DNA from: Bacteroidales bacterium UBA4070
Lineage (GTDB): Bacteria > Bacteroidota > Bacteroidia > Bacteroidales > VadinHA17
Direction of reading: 5' to 3'
Assembly (NCBI GenBank): GCA_002383485.1
Contig: DFYY01000022.1
Location: 130,332-194,331, forward strand
DNA length: 64,000 nt
The notes under the pieces are model-generated. The model searched no databases and was not told the origin of the DNA. It saw only the letters and a list, made by a program, of their open reading frames with translations. Positions 9,148 to 18,092 of this stretch are shown here, piece after piece. Numbering within the stretch: the stretch's first letter is position 1; every line of letters begins with the position of its first letter. The translations under genes were made by a program, and so were the position numbers.

Positions 9148-9678
9148 CCCGTGAGCTATCTGTTCTCTGCATCCGGTGCAGAGCGAAGAGCTCTTGAGAT
9201 CTATCTCCTCTACGTATGTGCTGGACCGCATTACGCATGCATGATTCTGGCAGTGAATAAGCCCGAACGTGTGTCCCAGCTCGTGAATCACCTCCTTAAC
9301 GGTCCGTGAGAGGAGCAGTTTTTCATCCTGCTTCATTCCGTAAAGCTCATTGCGCAGACGGAATACAGAGGCAATTGCGTCGCTCTTTCCCAGGATGGCC
9401 TGGCCGAAGATATATGTGAGGATCGGAATATAGATATCCACTCTGAACAAACCCACCAGCTTGGTGTAATGTGATGCTGTGCAGAGTGGAATATGGCGCA
9501 GCAGCCTGTCTCCGTCATACTGTCTTCGGGTGGGATTATAGAAAGGGTTAAGGTCAAGATGGCACTCTTCGGTCATGACGCCGGTCCTGTATTCATTACC
9601 GACAGCCGTGGCCACCTGCCTCAGAAATTCCCTGTCAAACTGGCTGCAGGAAAGCAATATAATCCTCTTTTCTTCCAA
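9139..9678 (-). CDS. Archaemetzincin family zinc metalloprotease
   Basis: The active-site segment is HELGHTFGLIHC followed by ACVM and a CxxC pair (LCTGC). This is the extended zinc motif HExxHxxGxxH plus the four-cysteine second zinc site that defines archaemetzincins. No ATG is available after the stop of the upstream regulator; a TTG at 9678, 21 bases beyond that stop, gives 179 residues, the usual family size. A longer frame reaching 9792 would overlap the regulator by 94 bases and begins with unrelated sequence. Physiological substrates of bacterial members are unknown. It is the last gene of the kinase-regulator run. Confidence 0.85.
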   Translation of the reverse strand: MEEKRIILLSCSQFDREFLRQVATAVGNEYRTGVMTEECHLDLNPFYNPTRRQYDGDRLLRHIPLCTASHYTKLVGLFRVDIYIPILTYIFGQAILGKSDAIASVFRLRNELYGMKQDEKLLLSRTVKEVIHELGHTFGLIHCQNHACVMRSSTYVEEIDLKSSSLCTGCREQIAHGKK

Positions 9679-9698
9679 TGTGCAGGTATCAGGACAGG

Positions 9699-11039
9699 TT
9701 ACTTCTTTTGCTTCAGGCCATACTTTCTGATCTTGTTGTAGAGGGTCACCCTGTCGACATTCAGCGCCCTGGCCGAGCGGGAAACATTCCACTCATATTT
9801 TGAGAGGATCTGTTCAATATGCTTCTTTTCAATTTCCTCCAGGCTCTCAACCGGGCTGTCAACAGCCTCCCTGCCCATTGGCAGATCCTTAAGTCTTATC
9901 TCCCTGCCGTTACCAATAACAATGGCGCGTTCAATCATGTTTTCCAGTTCCCTTACATTACCCGGAAATTCGAATTTCTCCAGTTGTTTCATTGCGGTGG
10001 GCTCTATGGCGATCAGGTCACGACTCATGGAGGTGCAGTATTTCCTGATGAAATGATTGACAAGCAGAGGGATGTCATCCGGTCTCTCGCGCAGCGGCGG
10101 GATGGTAATATTGACTACGTTCAGCCTGTAGTACAGGTCTTCGCGGAAGGTGCCGTTATGGACCATTGTCTTCAGGTCACGGTTGGTAGCACAGATGACC
10201 CTGAAATCAGATGTTATTTCCTTGTTACCACCTACCCTGTGAAAGCTTTTGGTTTCCAGTACCCTGAGCAGCTCAATCTGCATCTTGGGAGAGACGGTTG
10301 CGATCTCGTCAAGGAAAATTGTTCCGCCGTCGGCCATCTCGAACCGTCCCTTACGGTTGAAGGTAGCTCCGGTGAAGGCGCCTTTCTCGTGGCCGAAGAG
10401 TTCACTCTCAAGGAGGCTTTCTGTCAACGCCCCGCAATGAACACTGACCAGGGGGAAGTACCTTCTGGGGGAGTTGGCATGTATGGCCCTGGCAACCAGC
10501 TCTTTGCCAGTACCGCTCTCTCCGGTAATTATAACTGAGGAATTAGACTGAGCAACACTCTCAATCTGCTCCAGGAGTCTCCGGATTGCTTCACTCTGTC
10601 CTATGATATCATCGATATCCTCCAGGGTGGTCACTCTCTTTTTAAGAGCTTCGTTTTCCTTGCTGAGACTGATCTGGGCCCCGGCATTGCGAATGAGGTG
10701 CGAGAGATCGTCAGGGTCAAACGGTTTGGTGACGTAATCATACGCACCGTCCTTCAGCGCCTGTACCGCCGTCTCCACTGAGGCAAAGGCAGTCATAATG
10801 ATGACGATGGATTCGCTGTTGAGTGCCTTTATCCTTCTCTGAAGCTCCAGCCCGTCCATCCCCGGCATCTTAATGTCAACCAGGATGATGTTGAATACTC
10901 TGTGTTCAAGGAGTTGGAGAGCTTTTTTTGCATTTTCTGCGGCTTCAACCTCGTAGCCGTCCTCGATGAACCAGTTGAGAAGGGAATCCCTTACAGAGTC
11001 CTCGTCATCAACTATCAGTATGGAAATCTTTTCTGCCAT
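9699..11039 (-). CDS. Sigma-54-dependent response regulator (NtrC/AtoC type)
   Basis: The 446 residues divide into a receiver domain (phospho-acceptor D55 in LVDIKMPGMDG), a AAA+ activator domain from about 140 to 380 (Walker A GESGTGKE, sigma-54 contact loop GAFTGA) and a Fis-type helix-turn-helix at the C-terminus (NVSRSARALNVDRVTLYNKI). Such proteins open sigma-54 promoters after phosphorylation. The sensor kinase stop lies ten bases upstream, so the pair is co-transcribed. Likely targets include the fusion gene at 13722-15389, which has a -24/-12-like sequence in front of it. Confidence 0.95.
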   Translation of the reverse strand: MAEKISILIVDDEDSVRDSLLNWFIEDGYEVEAAENAKKALQLLEHRVFNIILVDIKMPGMDGLELQRRIKALNSESIVIIMTAFASVETAVQALKDGAYDYVTKPFDPDDLSHLIRNAGAQISLSKENEALKKRVTTLEDIDDIIGQSEAIRRLLEQIESVAQSNSSVIITGESGTGKELVARAIHANSPRRYFPLVSVHCGALTESLLESELFGHEKGAFTGATFNRKGRFEMADGGTIFLDEIATVSPKMQIELLRVLETKSFHRVGGNKEITSDFRVICATNRDLKTMVHNGTFREDLYYRLNVVNITIPPLRERPDDIPLLVNHFIRKYCTSMSRDLIAIEPTAMKQLEKFEFPGNVRELENMIERAIVIGNGREIRLKDLPMGREAVDSPVESLEEIEKKHIEQILSKYEWNVSRSARALNVDRVTLYNKIRKYGLKQKK

Positions 11040-11049
11040 CTCCGGATGT

Positions 11050-12699
11050 TTATGTTGTTTTCAGCGGAAGAGTCATTGAAATGGTTGTTCCCCGGCCAAC
11101 TTCCGAGTCGACTTCTATCTTGCCATTGTGGTTCTGTACAATGCCGTGCACGATGGCCAGGCCGAGTCCTATCCCGGATGCATCATGCTTGGTAGTAAAG
11201 AACGGTTCAAAAATGTGTGCTATATCTTCCTGTGCAATGCCTGATCCGTTATCAGTTACCTCAATTCTGACACTCCTGTCATCGGGGTTCATGGTACGTA
11301 TCATTATTTCCCCGTTGTCTGATACTGCTTCGGATGCATTCACCAGCAGGGCAACGCAGGCCTGCTTAACCTGGTTGGCACTGCATCGGATCAGGTCTGC
11401 CTTTGCCTCAATCTTCGGGATGAAGCTGATGTTTGAGATCTTCGCATGATGGAGCATAATCTCGTAGGTACTTCTGATGATCTCGTTGAGATGATGCTCC
11501 TCAAAATCTTCCTGATCCTTGCGTGAGAAACCCAGTAATCCCTTTACAATATCACCACACCGTTTCGTCTCAGCCTCAATAAGTTTGAGCTGGTTCAGGA
11601 TGTTTTGTCGCCTGACGGGCGTAAGGTCTTGGTTCTCAATTTGTTTGCGAACAAGTTTGGTGTAAACCAGTATGCCTGAGAGCGGGTTATTGATTTCATG
11701 TGCCACCGAGGCTGACAGTTTGCCGAGGGAGGCAATCCTTTCAACGTTCATCAGTTCATTGTTGGCTTCAGACAGTTCCTCCGATTTTTTCTGGACCTTA
11801 TACTCGAGCTGTTTCGACCAGTTTTCGAGCTCGCTGGTTGCGTTGTTAATGTTCTCCAGCATATTGTTGAATGCATGGGAAACCAGTTTCATATCATCAA
11901 GGAGGTCAGGCGTGACTTCGAGTCTTGTGCCCACTTCTCCCCTGGAGACAGCTTCGCTGGCCTGAATGAGGCTATGCAACGGGTCCTTTATCCTTTTGCG
12001 CGTGAACCATATCAGGGTGGTCACGATAATACCTGAGATCAGCAGTGCCATGAGAAGAAACTGAACTGATGATTTTTTCAGTGCACTGTCAAGATCTTTC
12101 AGCGGCATGCGGATGATCAGTGATCCAAGGACCTCTTCATTCTTAGTGTGCGCATGACAGCTGGCAGTGTAGCATGATAACTCGTTCAGAATCGGCCTGC
12201 GGATAAGCATATGCCTCTGGCCCGGCTGATTAGGCTTCATGGCGCAGTCACTCTTCTCATCAATAATCATATAGCTTCTCTCTTTCCTGGTAAATATCTC
12301 TCCGAGGTCTGAGTGACAGGAGATACAGTCAGGATTGCTGTGATTTTCAGCATCAGCGGCAAAGGAAGAATAAGCAAGTATGTCATTCTGGTCGTACAGG
12401 TTGACGTCATCAATACCGGGCATCGTGTTGATGATGTCGAGGGTGCTGTGCAGAGTCCCCTTGTCATTCTCGAGCATCGATTTGTAAAGGGATCCTTCTA
12501 CTATAGCCCCCACATTGTTGCCGTTCTGCCGGAGGACTGTGTTGAAATAATTAACATAAACAGTTCTGAAGATTGCGTTGAAAGCAATAAACATGATAAT
12601 TGCAGCAAGGGAGATGATGGTTACCACCCTGCCATAGATGGTTGACCTGAACCTGAAATATTTCCGGAAATTCCGGAATGGATTGCCTGAATCCTTCAT
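11050..12699 (-). CDS. Sensor histidine kinase with two c-type heme motifs
   Basis: From the ATG at 12699 the protein has 549 residues; an in-frame ATG at 12813 would add a non-homologous tail. Membrane segments lie near residues 26-44 and 213-235. The periplasmic loop between them carries CISCH (125-129), a CxxCH heme c motif, and CYTASCH (176-182), a CX4CH variant. Then come HAMP, a coiled coil, a HisKA domain with VAHEINNPLSG and a HATPase domain (DNGSGIAQEDI, GIGLGLAIVHG). It probably senses redox state or an electron donor or acceptor through bound heme. It pairs with the regulator ten bases downstream. Confidence 0.92.
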   Translation of the reverse strand: MKDSGNPFRNFRKYFRFRSTIYGRVVTIISLAAIIMFIAFNAIFRTVYVNYFNTVLRQNGNNVGAIVEGSLYKSMLENDKGTLHSTLDIINTMPGIDDVNLYDQNDILAYSSFAADAENHSNPDCISCHSDLGEIFTRKERSYMIIDEKSDCAMKPNQPGQRHMLIRRPILNELSCYTASCHAHTKNEEVLGSLIIRMPLKDLDSALKKSSVQFLLMALLISGIIVTTLIWFTRKRIKDPLHSLIQASEAVSRGEVGTRLEVTPDLLDDMKLVSHAFNNMLENINNATSELENWSKQLEYKVQKKSEELSEANNELMNVERIASLGKLSASVAHEINNPLSGILVYTKLVRKQIENQDLTPVRRQNILNQLKLIEAETKRCGDIVKGLLGFSRKDQEDFEEHHLNEIIRSTYEIMLHHAKISNISFIPKIEAKADLIRCSANQVKQACVALLVNASEAVSDNGEIMIRTMNPDDRSVRIEVTDNGSGIAQEDIAHIFEPFFTTKHDASGIGLGLAIVHGIVQNHNGKIEVDSEVGRGTTISMTLPLKTT

Positions 12700-12861
12700 T
12701 TGTCCGGTGATTATATTACCTGGCCATTTGTCCTGATAACAATTCCCTGTGACCAGTTGCCCGAAGATGGGCAATTGATCGCAAGGAGTGTGTAATTTTT
12801 CTACAATGTACAAATATTCCCTGACTTCCGGAAATGAGTCTGTTGTGATCCGGTAAATTAT

Positions 12862-13276
12862 TTAAGGAATTCTTTCTGGAGCCTGTTCCATTCTTCAGAA
12901 TTAAGGGTTGACAGTATATGGTCAACAGGTTCTACTCCGTCCTGCATATAAACGGCGGCAGTTTCATTTCCTGCTCTGCCGGCAGCACCCGCCTAAAATC
13001 CCTGATCCTTTCCAGTTCTTTTCTAAGCCAGTCAGTTGCCCCTTCAGCCACGGCAAAGCCCGTAACTTCTGCCATCCAGTCGGAGGGTCTGATTGAGCAT
13101 ATCCATCCTTTCCCGTACGGATCATCATGCAGAATCGACGGGTCCTCTCCAATTGCATGGTTCAGGCAGGTTACCATTCCGCTCAGGGGGGAGACAACTG
13201 CAAGTCTTTTGTCTCCCAGGGATATCTTGAGCAGTTTTTCGCCCCTGGTCAGTCTGCTGCCAGGTTCCTTAAGCAC
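12862..13276 (-). pseudogene. Broken GcvH-like protein, C-terminal remnant
   Basis: This is the back part of a GcvH-like domain similar to the one in the fusion protein at 13722-15389: AVVSPLSGMV, then DDPYGKGWICSIRPSDW. No lysine stands at the lipoylation position (D occurs four residues before the A of AVVSPLSG). After LERIRDF near 12985-12995 the frame shifts; reading on in another frame gives VYMQDGVEPVDHILSTLNSE and a stop at 12862, matching the tail of the neighbouring paralogue. The front of the gene is missing: the remnant starts inside the end of the ferredoxin remnant. Confidence 0.75.
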
Positions 13277-13639
13277 TTATGGCTTTTGTGAAGCATGCAG
13301 CATTGCAGGCAGGATCATTGCAATGCATGCACTGCCGCTTGACATAAACTTCGCCTTTGCTGGTCTTATAGGCATTGATCACAGTTCTCCTGATCTCATC
13401 CATCTTTCATTCCAGGCCGGCAACAGGCACATCTTCGAAACTTGGCGCCGGAAGACCGTGAGCCTCTGGCAGGCAGACTCACAGCCCTGGCAGCCGGCAC
13501 AACGGGTTGAATTATAGAGCATTCCTACAAACTCTGGTTTGTCCAGGGTTTGCGGTGCAGCACTGATCCGGCTTCCCGTTGCGAGAGTAACGCCGGTGAC
13601 CCAGAGTGCCTTAAAGAAACTTTGTCTGTCTGTACTCAT
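13269..13639 (-). pseudogene. Broken 4Fe-4S ferredoxin subunit (NrfC/HybA-like)
   Basis: The start (MSTDRQSFFKALWVTG) looks like the N-terminus of an exported iron-sulfur subunit, followed by the cluster motif CAGCQGCESAC. One base is then missing, so the correct sequence (EAHGLPAPSFEDVPVAGLE) continues in another frame. That frame has a TGA where CGA would be expected and later gives CMHCNDPACNAACFTKAI before a stop at 13269. The second half of the family (further clusters) is absent. Such subunits usually pair with an NrfD-type membrane anchor, and no such gene is present here. Confidence 0.8.
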
Positions 13640-13721
13640 AATGTTTTCAATCTGGTGAATTGAAGCAAATGATTGTAAATAAACTGTTTAATGATCTCTG
13701 GCATTTCAGCCGGATACTCTG

Positions 13722-15389
13722 TTACTGGTTCATGAACCTGATCTGGTATTCTTCCCATACCTCAGGCCCGAATTCATCAAGAAGCCCCTCTTTGAGTTCA
13801 CCGCCGTCCTGCAGCACCACATGAGTCAGCCTGACATCGTTCGCACCTGTCACTGTTGCCACGAAGTCCTTCAGGCGCGCAAATTCTTCAGCTATCTGTT
13901 CCCTGTACTTTGTTGCTGCAGTCATAAGGCGCGATTCATTAAGCCAGTTTTCCGGCTCGATTCCGTATATCCAACCCTCTGCATAAGGGGAGGAGCGGAG
14001 CAGAGCCGTATCACCGGTGAGTTTTTCGTTACGCGAAATTATTGTACCGCTGACGGGTGAGATGATATCAAGTTGCCTGCCTCTCTGGATTACCGATGCA
14101 AGGCGTTCTCCCCTGCGGATCTTTTCACCTGCTGCTCTGAGTGTGACACGTGAAACTGTGCCGGTGACATGCTGCAGAAAATCGTCAATCCCCAGTGTAA
14201 GGGTTCCGTTTTTCTCCATGAATGCCCATGTATGGCTTTTGCCGTAGAGTATTCCGGCCGGTACTGTGACTGTGGCGGGTCCGAATGATCCCACCTCAAC
14301 AGGCTGTTCACTGACGACGGTCTCAGGAGCACGTGATCTGCTTAACCGGTAGAGGAGGTATGAAATAATTGAGACTGCTGCTATCACCCCTGCTATCCAT
14401 ATCCATCCACCGGTGCCGGCCTTACGGTGATCTGTAGCCCGGATCAGTTCTGTTTCAGGAGCCAGCATCTCTCTTTTGACCATTCCCTCTCCACCCGGAA
14501 GAGGTGTAAAACCTGCCTCAGCTATAAGCTCCTGCCCGCCTGATAACAACCAGCGGACGAAATCAGCCTTAACTCCTTCGGCAGGCCTGGTTTCTGAGGC
14601 GCAGAAGATGCTGCTGAATAGTTCTTTCGGATATTTTCCTATATATACACCACGGTTGAAACTGTTATAGTCACCGTAAAACTGTTCAAAATAGTCGGAC
14701 TGACCATTGGCATTTACATCAATGGGGATGATGCCGATACCTTCCGGAAGGGCTGTTCCTGTTTCACCTGTCAGGGAAGCCAGCCTGCAGAAGAGGATCA
14801 TGCCGGGATTCTTTTTGAGGAGGTCTGTTACCTCTCCGGTTGAAGAGAGACGCGATGCATTTATTGATGCTGCCTCAACGCCGGTAAAGCGTGCAAGGGC
14901 ATCGACAGCATCGCTCCCGGAAGGAATGCCGGTGGTTACCTGCAGGGTGCCGTTGTTCCCCAGCAGCCTGCCCCAGGTCAGGGGAGCATCAGCTGTCAGC
15001 AGTACGCCGAACATTTGCGGGTCAATTCCTCTTGACATGATTGCATCATAAAAGGGATTTGCGGTACCCGTCACCGGAACCAGTATGTCACGGGCAACAA
15101 TTACCTTCCATTCATCCTTCATGTCAACAATGTCAGCCGGAGTAGCTGAAAAGAACCTGATATCTGCCTGACCGCCTTCACCTGATGGCAGCACTTTCAC
15201 CACTCTGCCCGGGTACTCGGAGAGGTATCCTTTTACCCATGATCCTGCCAGGTTTTCAATCTCCTGCGATACCGAAACGGTAACCGATTCTGCTTTGCCA
15301 GCCGGGTGTCTGTCTGACTCTGTCTGTCCGCTCATTATTCCTGCCTGCAGCAGAATCAGACCTGCGATAATTGCGATAACTCTTTTCAT
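13722..15389 (-). CDS. Membrane-anchored substrate-binding protein fused to a GcvH-like domain
   Basis: The 555-residue protein has a signal peptide (1-21), a periplasmic PstS-like solute-binding domain (about 35-300), one membrane segment (329-347) and a cytoplasmic GcvH-like domain (about 372-485; YGKSHTWAF, then GRQLDIISPVSG, then SSPYAEGWIYGIEPENW). The residue aligned with the lipoyl lysine of GcvH is G437, and residues 431-441 contain no lysine, so it cannot be lipoylated in the normal way. It heads a minus-strand run with iron-sulfur and GcvH-like remnants, the heme-motif kinase and the sigma-54 regulator. This suggests a respiratory or signalling complex, but the function is not known. 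Confidence 0.8.
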   Translation of the reverse strand: MKRVIAIIAGLILLQAGIMSGQTESDRHPAGKAESVTVSVSQEIENLAGSWVKGYLSEYPGRVVKVLPSGEGGQADIRFFSATPADIVDMKDEWKVIVARDILVPVTGTANPFYDAIMSRGIDPQMFGVLLTADAPLTWGRLLGNNGTLQVTTGIPSGSDAVDALARFTGVEAASINASRLSSTGEVTDLLKKNPGMILFCRLASLTGETGTALPEGIGIIPIDVNANGQSDYFEQFYGDYNSFNRGVYIGKYPKELFSSIFCASETRPAEGVKADFVRWLLSGGQELIAEAGFTPLPGGEGMVKREMLAPETELIRATDHRKAGTGGWIWIAGVIAAVSIISYLLYRLSRSRAPETVVSEQPVEVGSFGPATVTVPAGILYGKSHTWAFMEKNGTLTLGIDDFLQHVTGTVSRVTLRAAGEKIRRGERLASVIQRGRQLDIISPVSGTIISRNEKLTGDTALLRSSPYAEGWIYGIEPENWLNESRLMTAATKYREQIAEEFARLKDFVATVTGANDVRLTHVVLQDGGELKEGLLDEFGPEVWEEYQIRFMNQ

Positions 15390-15430
15390 GATGTACTTTT
15401 TTCACTGATAACTTTTCTGAAAACAGGCTT

Positions 15431-15447
15431 TCCAAAAAGCATGCCAA
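15431..15447 (-). promoter_or_regulatory. Candidate sigma-54 promoter of the binding-protein/GcvH-like gene
   Basis: Read on the minus strand the 17 bases are TTGGCATGCTTTTTGGA. The -24 element (TTGGCA) is good and the spacing to the -12 element is right, but the -12 reads TTGG rather than TTGC. It would start transcription about 30 bases before the ATG at 15389. The same operon encodes a sigma-54 activator. The imperfect -12 keeps this a candidate only. Confidence 0.4.
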
Positions 15448-15781
15448 TACTTGTAATGAACACATTATCAATTATATAATAAAAAAAGTACATGTGGTTA
15501 ATTTACTGAAGTGTTGATAAATTACACACAAATCTTCTTCAGAGATTGTGAAAGACAATGAATCAGAATATTAACATTATGTTTAAAATATATACATATG
15601 TTTAAAAGTACAACACATATCTCTGAATCAGCTGTGTGTTAATTAATGAGGTTTTATGGATTTCCTGGTTAACTGCGAACATAAGGGTGTGGTTGCATGT
15701 TTTCCAGTATCTGTTGTACACAGTGACTACTTTGTATATATTTGTTATCATTGAGTATTGGAAAAGAAAACTGGCAGATTG
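15448..15781. other. AT-rich divergent intergenic region
   Basis: This gene-free region separates the minus-strand fusion gene from zwf. It is strongly AT-rich with runs such as attatataataaaaaaagt (15471-15489). The motif TATATTTG at 15736-15743 resembles a Bacteroidota -7 box about 40 bases before the zwf ATG and may be its promoter. No RNA gene, repeat family or conserved short ORF was recognised. Confidence 0.45.
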
Positions 15782-17302
15782 ATGAGCAGACCTGAGAATC
15801 AGATAATAGTAATATTCGGGGGGAGGGGTGACCTTGCCATGCGGAAAATTGTGCCGGCGCTTTATGCGCTTCATACCCAGGGGCTGATGCCTGAGAGGTA
15901 TGCGATCGTGTCTACCGGAAGGAGCAAGCTTGAAGATGAAAAGTATCGTTCTGAAGTAATCGGTGCACTTGGTGATGACAGTGGCGGAGAGGGGCAGGAA
16001 TCTGCCAAACGTTTTGCAGGGTCATTTCACTATATATCTGTTGATCCTTCCATTCCTGAAGATTTTAATATTCTTTCAGAAACCCTTGTCAGGCTGAGAA
16101 AGGAGTATGGGATTTCATCCAATACTCTTTATTACCTGTCGCTTCCTCCGGAGATATATGCTGACATCTCACGAAACCTGGCGCTTGGCGGTCTCAACGT
16201 TAAGGATGATGGCTGGAAAAGGATGATCATTGAGAAGCCGTTTGGCTATGACTATGAGAGCGCGGTTGAGCTTAACCGGATACTGCTGGACAACTGGGAG
16301 GAGAGTCAGCTTTACCGGATTGATCATTATCTGGGAAAAGAGACGGTTCAGAATATTCTGGTAACCAGGTTTTCAAACGGCATTTTTGAGCCGCTTTGGA
16401 ACCGCAACTATGTGCATCATGTAGAAATAACATCCTCCGAGAGTCTGGGGGTGGAGCAGCGGGGCTCATATTATGAAGGTACGGGTGCGCTCCGCGACAT
16501 GGTTCAGAACCACCTGCTGCATCTTGTCGGATTCATAGCAATGGAGCCTCCCTCCTCAATCGATTCGACATCCATAAGAAACGAACTTGTAAAGGTTTTT
16601 GAATCGCTCCGTCCGATAAAGCCTGAAGAAGTCAGTCATGCGGCTATCCGGGGCCAGTATACCGGAGCCCATGTCAGGGGGGAATGGCTGAAGGGTTATC
16701 GGGAGGAGGAAGGTGTTGATCCCGCATCTGTGACTGAAACATTCGCAGCAATAAAATTTTACATTGACAACTGGAGATGGGGTGGTGTGCCATTCTACAT
16801 CAGGACCGGCAAGAGGCTTCCCACGAGGGTGACAGAAGCTGTGATCCATTTTAAGCCTACTCCTCATTACCTCTTCTCCGGGAAAGGTACTTGCGATGGA
16901 TGTAACCAGTTGATAATAAGGATACAGCCTGATGAAGGAATCCTGATCAAGTTCGGGATGAAGATACCCGGTGCCGGGTTCAACGTCAGGAACGTAAACA
17001 TGGACTTTCATTATTCCGATCTTGCCGAAGGTTATATCCCGGATGCCTATGAGCGCCTGATATATGATTGCATGAACGGCGATTCAACTCTTTACACCCG
17101 CTCAGATGCCGTTTTGGCTGCCTGGAAATTTCTCAATCCCATACTCCGGGCCTGGAAGAATGACCATTCGGTGCCTGTCTACGGTTATCCGGCTGGTACA
17201 TGGGGACCGGGAAATGCCGATGATCTTATTGAAGAACCGGAACTGACATGGCGTTATCCGTGTAAAAATCTTGCAGATGATGGCGTTTATTGCGAATTAT
17301 AA
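15782..17302 (+). CDS. zwf: Glucose-6-phosphate 1-dehydrogenase
   Basis: The enzyme oxidises glucose 6-phosphate to 6-phosphogluconolactone and makes NADPH in the oxidative pentose phosphate pathway. The ATG at 15782 (MSRPENQIIVIFGGRGDL) gives 506 residues; a TTG eight codons upstream is less likely. The nucleotide-binding motif (IFGGRGDLAMRKI) and the active-site segment YRIDHYLGKETVQN are present. pgl follows after 29 bases, then the three transhydrogenase genes, forming an NADPH-supply operon. Confidence 0.97.
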   Translation: MSRPENQIIVIFGGRGDLAMRKIVPALYALHTQGLMPERYAIVSTGRSKLEDEKYRSEVIGALGDDSGGEGQESAKRFAGSFHYISVDPSIPEDFNILSETLVRLRKEYGISSNTLYYLSLPPEIYADISRNLALGGLNVKDDGWKRMIIEKPFGYDYESAVELNRILLDNWEESQLYRIDHYLGKETVQNILVTRFSNGIFEPLWNRNYVHHVEITSSESLGVEQRGSYYEGTGALRDMVQNHLLHLVGFIAMEPPSSIDSTSIRNELVKVFESLRPIKPEEVSHAAIRGQYTGAHVRGEWLKGYREEEGVDPASVTETFAAIKFYIDNWRWGGVPFYIRTGKRLPTRVTEAVIHFKPTPHYLFSGKGTCDGCNQLIIRIQPDEGILIKFGMKIPGAGFNVRNVNMDFHYSDLAEGYIPDAYERLIYDCMNGDSTLYTRSDAVLAAWKFLNPILRAWKNDHSVPVYGYPAGTWGPGNADDLIEEPELTWRYPCKNLADDGVYCEL

Positions 17303-17331
17303 TTAGTTTTATATCCTGATTATCATACATC

Positions 17332-18075
17332 ATGTCACATTCAGTCAGAGTGTTCCCCACCCGTGAAGCCCTGGCTCAAAGTTTTGCGGCGATACTGATC
17401 AAGGATCTGGACCGCATAGAGCCTGATCACTTCTATACTATAGCACTGTCAGGCGGATCAACGCCTGAATATATCTTCCGCTACCTGTCAGAATACTATG
17501 CCGAAAGGATCAGCTGGGAGAAGCTGTTGGTATTCTGGGGCGACGAACGGTGTGTGCCCCCTGAGGACGAAGAGAGCAACTACAGGATGGCTTACGAGAG
17601 CCTGCTTCAGAACGTGCCGATACCTGATGCAAACATATTCAGGATTCGCGGAGAGGATGACCCTGCAATTGAAGCCCGCCAGTATTCGGAACTGGTGAGC
17701 AGCACGGTTCCTGAATACCGCGATCTGCCTCAATTTGACCTTATGCTGCTGGGACTGGGTGATGACGGGCATATCGCCTCCATCTTCCCTGACAGGCCGG
17801 ATCTCCTGACAACCGGTCAGCTCTTTGAGGTGGTTACCAGGCCTGACGGGAAACAGAAAAGAATCACTGCTACAGGGCGGCTGATAAACAATTCCTCGAA
17901 AATTTATTACATTGTAACCGGAAAGGGTAAGTCATCCATCGTGTCAGCCATCATCGAAGGGAAAAGCGGATCTGATCTTTATCCGGCTTCCGGAATCATG
18001 CCCGGGTCAGGTCATCTGGTCTGGATGCTTGATACAGAAGCAGCTTCCATGCTTAAGGCCGGGGAAAATAAATAA
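17332..18075 (+). CDS. pgl: 6-phosphogluconolactonase (SOL/DevB type)
   Basis: This 247-residue enzyme hydrolyses 6-phosphogluconolactone to 6-phosphogluconate, the step after Zwf. Family marks are IALSGGSTPEYIFR near residue 41, the VFWGDERCVPPEDEESNYRM segment and LGLGDDGHIASIFP near residue 141. It lies between zwf and the transhydrogenase genes. The third enzyme of the branch (6-phosphogluconate dehydrogenase, gnd) is not in the window. Confidence 0.95.
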   Translation: MSHSVRVFPTREALAQSFAAILIKDLDRIEPDHFYTIALSGGSTPEYIFRYLSEYYAERISWEKLLVFWGDERCVPPEDEESNYRMAYESLLQNVPIPDANIFRIRGEDDPAIEARQYSELVSSTVPEYRDLPQFDLMLLGLGDDGHIASIFPDRPDLLTTGQLFEVVTRPDGKQKRITATGRLINNSSKIYYIVTGKGKSSIVSAIIEGKSGSDLYPASGIMPGSGHLVWMLDTEAASMLKAGENK

Positions 18076-18092
18076 TCATTAAATATAGTGGT

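Noticed and set aside
9819..10538. Long open frame on the plus strand across the sigma-54 regulator gene
   Set aside because: It lies wholly antisense to a clear AAA+ activator, and its translation has no recognisable motif.
15758..15781. TTG start eight codons upstream for zwf
   Set aside because: The ATG at 15782 gives the family's normal N-terminus; the added residues are not family-like.
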